DNA of 64,000 bases from Oceanidesulfovibrio indonesiensis (GCF_007625075.1 NZ_QMIE01000004.1:1-64000), one strand, 5' to 3'. Positions 42,350 to 51,128 are shown, numbered from the stretch's first letter. The notes: a model not told the origin generated them from the letters alone. Numbers and translations: made by a program.

Positions 42350-43273
42350 ATGCCCACAAACACTCCTCCAGCTTCCTCGCCGACCGGCATCGCCGCGGCA
42401 CTCGGCGCGTTCTTCCTGTGGGGCGTTCTGCCTGTCTACTGGAAAGCGCTCCTGGCTGTGGAATCCCCAGAAATCCTCTGCCACCGCATCGTCTGGTCGG
42501 CCGTGTTCACGGCGCTGGTGCTCCTCATCGCCGGCCGGTTTCGCGAAGTTCGCGTCGCGCTGGCCTCCCCAAGGTCCGTGGCCATGCTTCTGCTGAGCAG
42601 CGTGCTCGTTTCCATCAACTGGGGCGTGTACATCTGGGCGGTGAACCACGAGCATGTGGTGGAAGCGTCCATGGGCTACTACATCACGCCGCTGGTCAAC
42701 GTGCTGCTCGGCCTCATGTTCTTCAGGGACAGACTGCGGCGGCTGCAATGGATTGCCGTGGGTTTCGCCCTGGCCGGCGTCGCGGTGATGGTGATTGATT
42801 TCGGCAAACTTCCGTGGATCGCCCTGACCCTCGCCTTCTCCTTCGGACTATACGGCCTGGTGCGCAAGGTGGCGGCGGTGCAGCCCGTGCCCGGACTGTT
42901 TCTGGAAACACTGCTCCTCTCCCTGCCGGCCGGGGCTTATATCCTCTGGAAGGAATCCCACGGCGTGGGCGGACTCGCCACGGGCGACACCGTGCAGATC
43001 ATCCTGCTCATAGGCGCCGGCGCGGTCACGTCCATCCCCTTGCTGCTCTTCACCTTCGGGGCCAGACGGCTCACCCTGCCCACCATCGGCATCGCGCAGT
43101 ACCTCGCGCCCACGTGCATGTTCCTGCTGGGCGTTTTCCTCTACCACGAACCCTTCGGGGCTTCGAAGTTCATCACCTTCGCCTTCATCTGGACCGGCGT
43201 GGCCGTGTACGCGGGGGATGGCCTCATCCAGCAGCGCACACTGCGGCGGCTGCGCAAGGCTTCAGCTCCATGA
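42350..43273 (+). CDS. rarD: RarD-type EamA family transporter
   Basis: The 307-residue product has ten hydrophobic helices in two EamA repeats, as in RarD. It opens with AAALGAFFLWGVLPVYWKAL and LCHRIVWSAVFTALVLL, then SINWGVYIWAVNHEHVVEAS and LGYYITPLVNVLLGLMFF-type sequence, and in the second half RRLTLPTIGIAQYLAPTCMF. It is an inner-membrane permease of unknown small metabolite; the family name comes from chloramphenicol sensitivity. An in-frame TAG at 42335 fixes ATG 42350 as the earliest start. Ribosome site weak. Confidence 0.92.
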   Translation: MPTNTPPASSPTGIAAALGAFFLWGVLPVYWKALLAVESPEILCHRIVWSAVFTALVLLIAGRFREVRVALASPRSVAMLLLSSVLVSINWGVYIWAVNHEHVVEASMGYYITPLVNVLLGLMFFRDRLRRLQWIAVGFALAGVAVMVIDFGKLPWIALTLAFSFGLYGLVRKVAAVQPVPGLFLETLLLSLPAGAYILWKESHGVGGLATGDTVQIILLIGAGAVTSIPLLLFTFGARRLTLPTIGIAQYLAPTCMFLLGVFLYHEPFGASKFITFAFIWTGVAVYAGDGLIQQRTLRRLRKASAP

Positions 43274-43407
43274 ACGAACTTCAGGCGCACGCACCTTTCG
43301 AATGTTGCTCCTCGTCCGGAGCGCAGTGACGCGGATTCCGTCAGTGTCCGTAAGCACCAAGCTGTATCGCGGCAGTTCACCTCGCGCACGCTCGCCTTTC
43401 CGTCATG

Positions 43408-43443
43408 AAAAAACCGGCGCCATCCATTAGGGACGGCGCCGGT
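43408..43443 (-). terminator. Terminator of the minus-strand gene at 43572-44384
   Basis: ACCGGCGCC (43413-43421) pairs with GGCGCCGGT (43435-43443); read on the minus strand it is followed by TTTTTTCATG. It lies 130 bases past the stop codon, and a further hairpin GATGGTG/CACCATC stands at 43474-43497. Confidence 0.85.
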
Positions 43444-43571
43444 CAAATCGATTGAAGTCACTGAAAGCAGGTTGATGGTGTCCTGGCTATCACCATCGAG
43501 AGAAGTGATCGAAAGAGCAGCGTTGTAACCCTGTTCATGGTGCCCAGAGCCGCCGAATCTTGCGATGACTC

Positions 43572-44384
43572 CTACCTCTCCGCGCTTACCCGCAGCACTT
43601 CCTGGTAAGCCTCGTCGCAGATGGACAGGCACTGCTCGGAACTGAACATCTCAGGCGTATCCTCACAGTACTGCTGACAGCTCTGGTGGTCCTCGGCGAG
43701 TTGCTGCGCCGGAATTGGACGGTTCTCCACGCACTGGGAATAGTTTGCGATGAACTTCTGCAGGTTGGGGCTGTAGAGCTTGGTATGCCAGCAGAAGGAG
43801 CCGCGTACGTTGGCGATTATCTCCCGCCGCATGCCTTCATCATAGAGGTAGAGGTCGTTATGGTGGTTGGTGAAGCCGTACAGGGAGTTCGTGTGCAGCA
43901 GGAAAATACGCTGTTGTCTCTCGTAGCTGGGGAAGCGGTGAAACCGGTATCGTCCCTGTGGATAAGCGTTCTTGAGCGCGGTGAATTCCCGCATGGTGTT
44001 GATATTGCGCTTCACGCCGAAGAGCCTGTCCTTGTAAAAGAACATGGGGTAATAGCCCCAGGTGTTGGCCATGGTCACGCCGGTGTCCACGGTGAACACG
44101 GGCGCGCCGTGCATGAAATCCAGCCCCAGGGAGATGTTCGTGATAGTCTTCGTGAAGTCCGCCCTGTTATCGCGTTTGACCTGGCGGAGGATTTTGCGGA
44201 CCTCTTTGTAGCTCATGCCGAATTCTACTCCGGGCAGCATTTTTGCCGAGGCGGAGGAAACAGATACCACGAAAAACGCGGCTGCGATGAGCAGGACGAA
44301 AAAAGCAGGCCCAACCTGGCGGCGGGGGCGATGCGCGGACAAGGACAAAGCGACGGGGGGCGACTGGTGGGTCTTTTGAGTCAT
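43572..44384 (-). CDS. Exported hypothetical protein with C-terminal cysteines
   Basis: The 270-residue product has a basic N-terminus (residues 1-25) and a signal or anchor helix (FFVLLIAAAFFVVSVSSASA). The next 80 residues (GVEFGMSYKEVRKILRQVKR) resemble the small periplasmic modules that begin with GVxFGMSxxEV. Aromatic-rich strands follow (NTWGYYPMFFYKDRLFGVKR). The C-terminus has six cysteines (SFCWHT, SQCVEN, SCQQYCED, EQCLSICD) that may form disulfides. ATG 44384 is taken as start; frames further upstream are arginine-rich and look non-coding. It is a single gene with terminator at 43408. Function unknown. Confidence 0.72.
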   Translation of the reverse strand: MTQKTHQSPPVALSLSAHRPRRQVGPAFFVLLIAAAFFVVSVSSASAKMLPGVEFGMSYKEVRKILRQVKRDNRADFTKTITNISLGLDFMHGAPVFTVDTGVTMANTWGYYPMFFYKDRLFGVKRNINTMREFTALKNAYPQGRYRFHRFPSYERQQRIFLLHTNSLYGFTNHHNDLYLYDEGMRREIIANVRGSFCWHTKLYSPNLQKFIANYSQCVENRPIPAQQLAEDHQSCQQYCEDTPEMFSSEQCLSICDEAYQEVLRVSAER

Positions 44385-44679
44385 AATGAAATCTTTGTGG
44401 GCTGTGGCGCACGGCGCCGTTGCTCGAATGGAATATGGGACCGCCTGAAACGAAAAGGCGCGCCGGGCATGGGTTCGAGCAGGAGGGAGAAAACAGGGGC
44501 AGAGTAGACCCACCGCGCGCCCTTTATATTTACCACCAGCCCCGCACCCTGTCCAGATACGGAAAGCGACGCCCAGCGCATTGACGCATCGCACGTTATG
44601 TCGCATATAATGAATGTTGCCGTCATTACATACCCAGCCGGAATGATACCGGCATAGCAAATCCCGGAGGGTTCACAAT

Positions 44680-45438
44680 ATGCTGTCCATCAAAGACCTG
44701 CACGTCAACATAGGCGAGCAGGAAGTGCTCAAGGGGATCAACCTCGATATCGAGGACGGGTCCACCTTCATCCTGTTCGGGCCCAACGGTTCCGGCAAGA
44801 CCACCCTGCTCATGACGCTCATGGGCTTCGGCAACTACACCATCACCAAGGGGTCCATCACCTTCAAGGGCGTGGACATCACCCACGCGCCCATTTACGA
44901 GCGTGCTCGCCTGGGCATAGGCATGTCATTCCAGCGCCCGCCCACCATCCACGGCCTCAAGACCCGCCACCTCGTCAAGCTGTGTGGACAGGGTCGTGAT
45001 GTGGACGTGGAGGGGTTGGCCAGGCAGGTAAACTTCGACCAGTTCCTTGACCGCGACATCAATTCCGGATTCTCCGGAGGAGAAATCAAGCGGTCTGAGC
45101 TGCTCCAGCTCATGGCCCAGGAGCCGTCTCTGGTGCTCTTCGACGAGCCCGAGTCCGGCGTGGATCTGGAGAACATGCACCTCATCGGCAAGACCGTGCG
45201 CCAGCTCCTGGAAAACGACATCGCTCCCATCCCGGACAAGTCCATGAAGGAGCTCAAAAACAAACGCACCACCGCTGGACTCATCATCACCCACACGGGC
45301 TACATACTCGACTACATCAACGCTGACCGCGGCCAGGTGCTCTACAACGGCTACCTCTGCTGCCAGGCCAACCCGCGCGACATCCTCGAGCATGTCGGCA
45401 AGTACGGCTACCAGGAATGCGTCCGCTGCCTGCAGTGA
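44680..45438 (+). CDS. sufC: SufC, Fe-S assembly ABC ATPase
   Basis: The 252-residue product is an ABC-type ATPase: Walker A GPNGSGKTT, signature FSGGEIKRSEL and Walker B LVLFDEPESGVD, with the D-loop and a H-loop THTGYI. The SufC features GEQEVLKGINLDIEDG and PESGVDLENM are present. It drives the SufB scaffold in Fe-S cluster assembly. RBS GGAGG nine bases before ATG 44680. sufB follows after 27 bases. SufD, SufS, SufU and SufE are not next to it, so this is the short SufC-SufB arrangement typical of anaerobes and archaea. Confidence 0.94.
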   Translation: MLSIKDLHVNIGEQEVLKGINLDIEDGSTFILFGPNGSGKTTLLMTLMGFGNYTITKGSITFKGVDITHAPIYERARLGIGMSFQRPPTIHGLKTRHLVKLCGQGRDVDVEGLARQVNFDQFLDRDINSGFSGGEIKRSELLQLMAQEPSLVLFDEPESGVDLENMHLIGKTVRQLLENDIAPIPDKSMKELKNKRTTAGLIITHTGYILDYINADRGQVLYNGYLCCQANPRDILEHVGKYGYQECVRCLQ

Positions 45439-45465
45439 TCGCCGATTCCACATACGGAGAACAAC

Positions 45466-46629
45466 ATGGCTGAACATGATATCGATCTGACGCAATTCGA
45501 CTTCACCAGCGCGCAGTGGGATACCATCGAGGATCTCACCACCATGAGCGAAGAGGACAAGCGCGAGCTCCTGATGGCCGGCGTGGATGTGCTCGAGCGC
45601 GAGCGAAGCGGCTCTTTCCTGCACATGAACCACGGCACCGCGCACTGCAAGTCCAAGACGCCCGGCGTCGAGGTGCTGGACATCAAGCAGGCGCTGGAGA
45701 AGTACGACGGCCTGCCTGAGTACTTCTGGCAAAAGGTCGACCCGAACAAGGACGAGTACACCAGGGCCACTGCAGAAAACCTGCATGGCGGCTATTTCAT
45801 CCGCACGGAAAAGGGCGCCAAGATCAAGGAACCGGTCCAGTCTTGCCTGTTCATCAAGGGCGAGAAGGTCGGCCAGAACGTGCACAACGTCATCATTGCC
45901 GAAGAAGACTCCGAGCTGCACATCCTCACGGGCTGCTCCGTGGCGCATGGCGTGAAGGAAGCCGCGCACCTGGGCATCTCCGAGATCTACGTGAAGAAGA
46001 ACGCCAAACTCACCTTCACCATGATCCACAACTGGGGCGAGCAGACCTCCGTGCGGCCGCGCACCGCCGCCGTGGTGGAGGAAGGCGGCTCCTTCGTGAA
46101 CAACTATGTGCTGCTCAAGCCGGTGAAGGATCTGCAGTCCTATCCCATGATCCACCTCAACGGCCCCGGCGCCGTCACGCGGCTCAACTCCATCATCGTC
46201 GCGCCCGAATCCTCCTATGTGGACATCGGCGGCGGCGTGCACATGAACGCTCCGGACACCCGCTGCGAGATCATCGCGCGGACACTGACCACCGGCGGCA
46301 CCATCGTGAACCGCGGCTTCATCGGCGGCAACGCCGTGCCCGCCCGCGGCCACCTGGAGTGCAAGGGCCTCATTCTGGGCGGAGGCATCATCCACGCCAT
46401 TCCGGAGCTCAAGGCCACGGTGGACGGCGTGGAGCTCTCCCACGAAGCGGCTGTCGGCAAGATCGCCCAGGAAGAGATCGAATACCTCATGGCCCGCGGC
46501 CTGGATGAGGATGAAGCGACGTCGACTATCGTACGCGGCTTCCTCAACGTGGATATCATGGGGCTTCCGTCGGAGCTTCGCGAAATCGTGGAGAATACGA
46601 TTTCCAACACAGATACCGACGCAATGTAG
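45466..46629 (+). CDS. sufB: SufB/SufD-family Fe-S scaffold protein
   Basis: The 387-residue product has the right-handed beta-helix core of SufB/SufD: SCLFIKGEKVGQNVHNVIIA, SELHILTGCSVAHGVKEAAH, FTMIHNWGEQTSVRPRTAAV and GGTIVNRGFIGGNAVPARGH with LECKGLIL. C-terminal helices hold HEAAVGKIAQEEIEYLMARG. It is shorter at the N-terminus than E. coli SufB. As the only SufB/D gene here it probably forms a SufB2C2-type complex with SufC. RBS GGAG six bases before the ATG. Confidence 0.93.
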   Translation: MAEHDIDLTQFDFTSAQWDTIEDLTTMSEEDKRELLMAGVDVLERERSGSFLHMNHGTAHCKSKTPGVEVLDIKQALEKYDGLPEYFWQKVDPNKDEYTRATAENLHGGYFIRTEKGAKIKEPVQSCLFIKGEKVGQNVHNVIIAEEDSELHILTGCSVAHGVKEAAHLGISEIYVKKNAKLTFTMIHNWGEQTSVRPRTAAVVEEGGSFVNNYVLLKPVKDLQSYPMIHLNGPGAVTRLNSIIVAPESSYVDIGGGVHMNAPDTRCEIIARTLTTGGTIVNRGFIGGNAVPARGHLECKGLILGGGIIHAIPELKATVDGVELSHEAAVGKIAQEEIEYLMARGLDEDEATSTIVRGFLNVDIMGLPSELREIVENTISNTDTDAM

Positions 46630-46745
46630 CATGCACGCGATCGGGCCAGCGCGCCCGCTTGGAACCTGTCACGCGGGCCGGCGTCTCTTCATGGAGCACC
46701 GGCCCGCATCTCGTTCTTCCTGCTTCCCACCCTGGAGCATCCCCC

Positions 46746-47447
46746 ATGAGCCAACGATTCTTCGATCGCTATCCCGTATTCTACGAGACCGCGCAGGCAG
46801 GCCCACACCCCAACCGCCTGAACAGCCGCTATGAGGTAATCATCGAACCGCACCGTGAGCTTTTGCAGGGCTCTACCGTGCTGGACCTGGCGAGCCATGA
46901 CGGCCGTTGGTCATTCACCGCCCTGGAAGCCGGCGCGAAAAAAGTAATCGGCGTGGAGGCGCGTCCTGAGCTCGTGGAACGCGCCCATGCCACCTTCGCT
47001 GAACTGGGCGTAGAGCAGGACCGTTACGAGTTTCTTCAGGGGGACGTGTTCGAGATTTTATCGCAGCTGTCTACGAAAATAGACACGATTTTCTGCCTCG
47101 GCTTCTTCTATCACGTGCACGATCATGTGGGCCTGCTTGCCCTGCTCCAGCGATTCGGCGCCGGACGGTTGTTCCTGGACACGAACATTTCCAGACTCGA
47201 CGCCAACGTGGTGGAACTGCGCTACGATAACGCGGTCAAACCGGGGGATGCGTTCTGGGAGGTTGCCACACTGGACGACAAGACCATCGTGGGTTGGCCT
47301 TCACGCCAGGCGCTTGCCATGATGCTCAGCCACTTCGGTTACGCCTGGAAGGAATTGGACTGGTCCGGCCATGTCAAACGAGATCGCTCAGGGATCGAAG
47401 AATACGACGAAGGCTGGCGCATCTCATTGTTTGCAGAAAAGAACTGA
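46746..47447 (+). CDS. Class I SAM-dependent methyltransferase
   Basis: The 233-residue product has the Rossmann methyltransferase motif I VLDLASHDGRWSFTALEAGA near residues 42-60. Motif II is VIGVEARPELVERAH, then FLQGDVFEIL and DTIFCLGFFYHVHDHVG. It has no membrane segment. The remainder (ETAQAGPHPNRLNSRYEVII, GWPSRQALAMMLSHFGY) resembles DUF1698/tRNA-modifying or FkbM-like small enzymes, so the substrate is open. ATG 46746 follows GGAG; frames upstream to 46659 look non-coding. A GC hairpin, GGGCCGG/CCGGCCC, lies at about 46675-46706. Confidence 0.85.
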   Translation: MSQRFFDRYPVFYETAQAGPHPNRLNSRYEVIIEPHRELLQGSTVLDLASHDGRWSFTALEAGAKKVIGVEARPELVERAHATFAELGVEQDRYEFLQGDVFEILSQLSTKIDTIFCLGFFYHVHDHVGLLALLQRFGAGRLFLDTNISRLDANVVELRYDNAVKPGDAFWEVATLDDKTIVGWPSRQALAMMLSHFGYAWKELDWSGHVKRDRSGIEEYDEGWRISLFAEKN

Positions 47448-47527
47448 ACACGCAGCTCCGATAAATGCGTGCACGCTGAGTCCTGGCATGATCTAAACAA
47501 CCTTGCTTTCCATGGTGTTAAGGTACA

Positions 47528-47566
47528 TCTAGAAAAAAACTAGATTTTATTTAGATTTTCTCTAGA
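47528..47566. promoter_or_regulatory. AT-rich palindromic stem-loop upstream of the YdjM-like gene
   Basis: TCTAGA at 47528-47533 and 47561-47566 flank A-runs and T-runs that pair (AAAAAA with TTTTC), with an inner CTAGAT/ATTTAG. CTAG occurs three times within 40 bases. It lies 33 bases before ATG 47599 and could be an operator or an mRNA hairpin; it has no GC stem and is not a normal terminator. Confidence 0.4.
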
Positions 47567-47598
47567 GTATCTGGAGCTCAATTTTTCAAGGAACTTAC

Positions 47599-48048
47599 AT
47601 GCCCGGTTACAAAGCACACCTCACAGGCGGGACCGTTCTCGCCGCTGGCGCCCTTGCTGGCGCCTTTTTCCTGGAAATCTACCGACCCGACCCGTTCACC
47701 GGTGCGGCCCTGCTCGCAACCGCCTGCCTGGCTGCCCTCTTTCCGGATGTGGACACCAGTTCCAAAGGACGCGGTCTGTTCTACGGCATTCTCGCCGTGG
47801 TGGACATCGCGCTCATGATCATGGGTAAATGGCAATGGGCCGCCATCCTCGGCCTGGTCGCCATGCTCCCGGCCCTGGACAACCACCGCGGCTGGACGCA
47901 CACGTGGTGGGCCATGCTCCTGGTGCCGGCTGCCATTCTCGGTACGGCGCATTTCGCGCTGCATCCGCCCATGCAGATATTGGCCCCGTTCTACGCGGCG
48001 GCTGTAGTTGGCTATTTTTCCCATCTCGCGTTGGATCGGGAGTTCTAA
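47599..48048 (+). CDS. YdjM-like membrane-bound metal-dependent hydrolase family protein
   Basis: The 149-residue product has about four hydrophobic helices. It has the YdjM (DUF457-type) motifs MPGYKAHLTGGTVLAAGA, LFPDVDTSSKGRGLFY and LDNHRGWTHTWWAMLLVP, followed by SHLALDREF. These histidines and aspartates are the expected metal ligands. YdjM proteins are inner-membrane proteins, SOS-controlled in E. coli. RBS AAGGAA before the ATG; the CTAG-rich palindrome at 47528 stands just upstream. Function of the family is poorly known. Confidence 0.88.
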   Translation: MPGYKAHLTGGTVLAAGALAGAFFLEIYRPDPFTGAALLATACLAALFPDVDTSSKGRGLFYGILAVVDIALMIMGKWQWAAILGLVAMLPALDNHRGWTHTWWAMLLVPAAILGTAHFALHPPMQILAPFYAAAVVGYFSHLALDREF

Positions 48049-48106
48049 ACGGCAGGTACACGCCAGCTGTCCACATTACTGGACAACGGCCCCTGCGAAT
48101 GCGGAC

Positions 48107-49213
48107 CTAGCGGATGGACTTCCTGATCGCGCGTTTGTAGCGCAGACGGTTGCGATAGCCAGCCAGAAATCCGGATGGTTTGATGGTGCCCGAAAGCGCC
48201 TCCGCCGGGTGGAAGTAGAGGTCGAGCGCATGGTGCGCTTCCCCGCCGGCGCGCCGCAGCATGGCCGCACATCCGGCGCAGGATGCAGCGACAGGCAACC
48301 CTTCTGCCTGCTCCAGCCGCGTGTTCGTCCAGACATCGGCCAGGGCGGCGTCTATACACCCCACAGATCCACCTTCGCCGCAGCACAGGGTCCGTCTTCC
48401 GGTCTGCGCCGGCTCTACAACACTCAGCCGCCGCGCTGTCAGGAGCTTACGCGACGCCTCGCGCACGGATTCGTCGTTTCGGAAGGGGCACGGATCGTGG
48501 ATCATGACCTCGATTGGGGAGCGTTCCGGCGGTGGTCCTTCCGCTTCAGCCAGGACCTCATATACAGTGCGCGCCTCAAGCCCATCTCCGTAGGCCCGGA
48601 AGGTCTTGGTGCAGTTGGGGCAGGCGGTAAGCAATGTGGTGACGCCTGCCGCGGCGAGTTTGTCCCGTATAGCGTTGAAGCGCCTTTCGAAAAATTCCTG
48701 CCGACCCAGATCGTGCGAAGGTTTGTGGCAGCAGTCCAGCGCTACTCCAAGGTTCGGTATCAACTCCCGCAGCCGTGCGGTGAGCGCGGCCATGGCCGCC
48801 GGCCTGGTGCCGGGCAGTGTGCAGCCGGGAAACAGCACGGTTTCGCAACCTTCCGGTATGGCGTAATGCGCAAACAGCCGAGAGTGTCCGCGCGCCTCGT
48901 AAGACAGCAGCCGGCGATACGGCTTCATGTTCACCGCGTTTTGTTCCACGGCGCTGCGCCGCATTGCCAGGAACATCCTCGTCGGCTCCACCCCGTATGG
49001 ACAGACGGAAGCGCACAGACCGCACAGGCTGCACTCGAAGGCGATGGGCAGACCCAAAGAACCGGACTCCAGACGACCGGCAATGGTGAACGGGTCGCCG
49101 TATCGGCGCAGGAAGGGGCAATGCTTTACGCACGCGCCGCAGGCGGTGCACATTTCACGGATTGTGTCCAGTTCCGTGGGCAGATCGGAGGCGAGACCGT
49201 TGCTCGTGGACAT
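48107..49213 (-). CDS. HdrD/GlpC-like Fe-S protein with CCG domains
   Basis: The 368-residue product has two [4Fe-4S] ferredoxin motifs at the N-terminus (CTACGACVKHCP and CSLCGLCASVCPYG). Cysteine-rich CCG-type domains follow: VLFPGCTLPGTRP and LDCCHKPSHD in the first; IHDPCPFRN, TLCCGEGG and VAASCAGCAAMLRR in the second. This is the layout of heterodisulfide-reductase D-like, GlpC-like and LutA-like proteins, which pass electrons to thiols or quinones. ATG 49213 follows GGAG. It is the last gene of a four-gene minus-strand operon. The exact redox partner is unknown. Confidence 0.86.
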   Translation of the reverse strand: MSTSNGLASDLPTELDTIREMCTACGACVKHCPFLRRYGDPFTIAGRLESGSLGLPIAFECSLCGLCASVCPYGVEPTRMFLAMRRSAVEQNAVNMKPYRRLLSYEARGHSRLFAHYAIPEGCETVLFPGCTLPGTRPAAMAALTARLRELIPNLGVALDCCHKPSHDLGRQEFFERRFNAIRDKLAAAGVTTLLTACPNCTKTFRAYGDGLEARTVYEVLAEAEGPPPERSPIEVMIHDPCPFRNDESVREASRKLLTARRLSVVEPAQTGRRTLCCGEGGSVGCIDAALADVWTNTRLEQAEGLPVAASCAGCAAMLRRAGGEAHHALDLYFHPAEALSGTIKPSGFLAGYRNRLRYKRAIRKSIR

Positions 49214-49238
49214 GGGTGCTCCAGAGGATGAGGCTCTT

Positions 49239-50060
49239 TCAGCCCGCAAGGATGACCAGGTACAGATCGCCCTGCAAACCGCCGACCTTGCGCCCTAGTC
49301 CGCGGAGCCGTATAGGCCTGCCCACGGAAAAATCCGTGGGCAACGTCACTTCCACAGTGGACGGTTTGTTGGAAAGCCCGCGGGAAATCTGCAGCCGCAG
49401 CCGCGCTCCGGGTCGCAGGTTCTGCGGGGGGAGGTGCACGGTCTGGGTCTCGTCCAGCCAGCCGCGGAACCATTTCTTCATGGCCACGCCCATGCCCTCG
49501 CTCATGTCCACGGCATGTTTCGCGTCGCCCCACTCCACTTCAATGCGCTTTATTGGTTTGGGCTTTCTGGACGGGCGAGCCGATTTTTGATGCACGGCGC
49601 TGGCCTGGCCAGGCTCTTTGCCCTTGGTCTCGCGCACCTGGCGGTAGATGTCCTCGAACACCTGCCTGGCGAAAGGGTCCTTGAGGATGGTGTGCAGCAC
49701 CTCCTCGCGGTTCACGGTGCGTTCCTTGGAGGCGGTCTTTCTGGCCTGTCTGGCGCGCGCCTTGGCTGCCTGTTCCTCGGCCCTGCGCCGGACTTCGGCG
49801 TCGGCCTGCTTCTGCTCCCTTGCCTTGTCTTCGGCGCGGGTTCTGGCCGCTTGCTCGGCCTGGCCGCCGGCGCCCTCCAGGTGTTCTTTGAGGATGACGT
49901 ACGCTTCGTTGATCCGCTGGAAATCGCGTGACGCCTTGGGGTTGTCCGGATGGAGGTCGGGATGCAGCTCGAACGCCATGCGCCGGAAAGCGCTCTTCAC
50001 TTCCACGAGGCTTACTTCGGGCTTGACCCGCAGCAGACTGTAGGCATCCTTGAGCGTCAC
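49239..50060 (-). CDS. DnaJ-domain (Hsp40-like) co-chaperone
   Basis: The 273-residue product begins with a J-domain (residues 3-62, DAYSLLRVKPEVSLVEVKSA, with the HPD motif in FELHPDLHPDN). A highly charged Ala/Arg/Lys/Glu coiled region follows (AEQAARTRAEDKAREQKQAD), then a C-terminal beta domain (LPPQNLRPGARLRLQISRGL, VEVTLPTDFSVGRPIRLRGL, GDLYLVI) like DnaJ C-terminal peptide-binding domains. No zinc finger is present, so it is CbpA-like. The start is GTG 50060, six bases after the YkgJ-type gene stop. It should recruit DnaK for a specific client. Confidence 0.86.
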   Translation of the reverse strand: MTLKDAYSLLRVKPEVSLVEVKSAFRRMAFELHPDLHPDNPKASRDFQRINEAYVILKEHLEGAGGQAEQAARTRAEDKAREQKQADAEVRRRAEEQAAKARARQARKTASKERTVNREEVLHTILKDPFARQVFEDIYRQVRETKGKEPGQASAVHQKSARPSRKPKPIKRIEVEWGDAKHAVDMSEGMGVAMKKWFRGWLDETQTVHLPPQNLRPGARLRLQISRGLSNKPSTVEVTLPTDFSVGRPIRLRGLGRKVGGLQGDLYLVILAG

Positions 50061-50066
50061 CCCGGG

Positions 50067-50537
50067 CTACCTCGTGCCGGCTCCGTTATCCGCTTCCGGA
50101 AAATCGAGATTCAGCGCGTTACCGGCATCCGGGGCCTCGCTGGCCAGGCCGTGTTCCAGCAGATAGGCAACGCCGCAGCGACGGAATTCCTCGTGCGAGA
50201 CATCGCGGCGTATTCCTTTGCAGTCCTCCCTGGCCATTTCCAGGCTGGATGGATCCATGAGATTGCCACGAAAGAACGGCCACGCCCGGCACACGTCCGG
50301 ACGCGCGGAATGAACCGTGCAGCCGGCCCCGGCCTTGAAGAAGACGCATGCGCCTTCTCCGTTGCTCACGAGGTGGCGCTTGGCGCCCTGCTTCATGGAG
50401 TATTTCTCCAGAAAGGCGTGCGGAGTCATGCCCAGGTGCGCGGCCAGTCGGGCGGTATCGTTTCGAGAAAGGACGATGCCTCCCTCGCCCTCGCAGCAGT
50501 GTCCGCACATGGCGCAGGAGAAGACGGAACCGCTCAC
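50067..50537 (-). CDS. YkgJ-family cysteine cluster protein
   Basis: The 156-residue product has the YkgJ metal-binding pattern: SCAMCGHCCEGEGGIVLSRN at the start, a central CVFFKAGAGCTVHSARPDVC-type sequence, RAWPFFRGN and a later DCKGIRR and RRCGV. These cysteines bind Fe-S or zinc in family members of unknown role. The start is taken as GTG 50537, which overlaps the upstream stop as GTGA and has GGAGG eight bases before it. A longer reading from ATG 50570 would overlap the upstream gene by 37 bases and is less likely. Confidence 0.85.
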   Translation of the reverse strand: MSGSVFSCAMCGHCCEGEGGIVLSRNDTARLAAHLGMTPHAFLEKYSMKQGAKRHLVSNGEGACVFFKAGAGCTVHSARPDVCRAWPFFRGNLMDPSSLEMAREDCKGIRRDVSHEEFRRCGVAYLLEHGLASEAPDAGNALNLDFPEADNGAGTR

Positions 50538-50944
50538 GTCAGCAGCCTCCGATGCACCACCATGAGGCACTCGTTGGATACGACGCGGGTGGGCGTATCC
50601 GCAAGAATTGCTTCGGACTCCGGGCTGGAGATGCCGGTCTGCATCCAGAAAATCCTGGGCGGGTGCTTAAGTGTCAGCACCTCGCGGGCATGGTCCGGGC
50701 AATGTTGCGAGGCCCGGAACAGATCCACGATGTCCACGGGCTCCTCGACTTCCGTGATGGACGGATACGTGGTGAGCCCCCAGACATTCTGCCGTTTAGG
50801 ATGCACGGGAATGACGTTATAGCCGGCCTCGATGAGGTAGCGGCCCACCATGTCCACGGGCTGGGAGGGCTTGTCTTTGGCGCCGATCACAGCGATGGTC
50901 CGTGACTCTGCGAGAATCTGTTTAATGGCGTTGAAGTCGATCAT
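50534..50944 (-). CDS. CoA-binding domain protein (YccU-like)
   Basis: The 136-residue product is a small Rossmann CoA-binding protein: ILAESRTIAVIGAKDKPSQP, VDMVGRYLIEAGYNVIPVHP, NVWGLTTYPSITEVEEPVDI and VDLFRASQHC, HPPRIFWMQTGISSPESEAI. This is the YccU/CoA_binding_2 layout. It probably binds CoA or a CoA derivative; its client is unknown. ATG 50944 has no visible ribosome site, and a longer frame upstream looks non-coding. It heads the four-gene operon and is divergent from the M24 peptidase gene. Confidence 0.9.
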   Translation of the reverse strand: MIDFNAIKQILAESRTIAVIGAKDKPSQPVDMVGRYLIEAGYNVIPVHPKRQNVWGLTTYPSITEVEEPVDIVDLFRASQHCPDHAREVLTLKHPPRIFWMQTGISSPESEAILADTPTRVVSNECLMVVHRRLLT

Positions 50945-51128
50945 GTTTGTGTGTGTTGGCTGAATGTAAATGTATCCTGCTTTTCTACACGCACCGCCCT
51001 GTTCGCGCAACCGACCGGGCTCACAGATGAATGAGCGACAGCATTGCCTTACAATCCGGTATGGCCTACAAGATTGCTTCACTTCATGTAAACTTTTGTA
51101 CACATCGCCAAACAACACTGGATTCACC

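Noticed and set aside
44926-46632. Minus-strand frame of 568 codons
   Set aside because: Antisense to sufC and sufB; the His/Val/Asp-rich composition is the usual shadow of high-GC genes.
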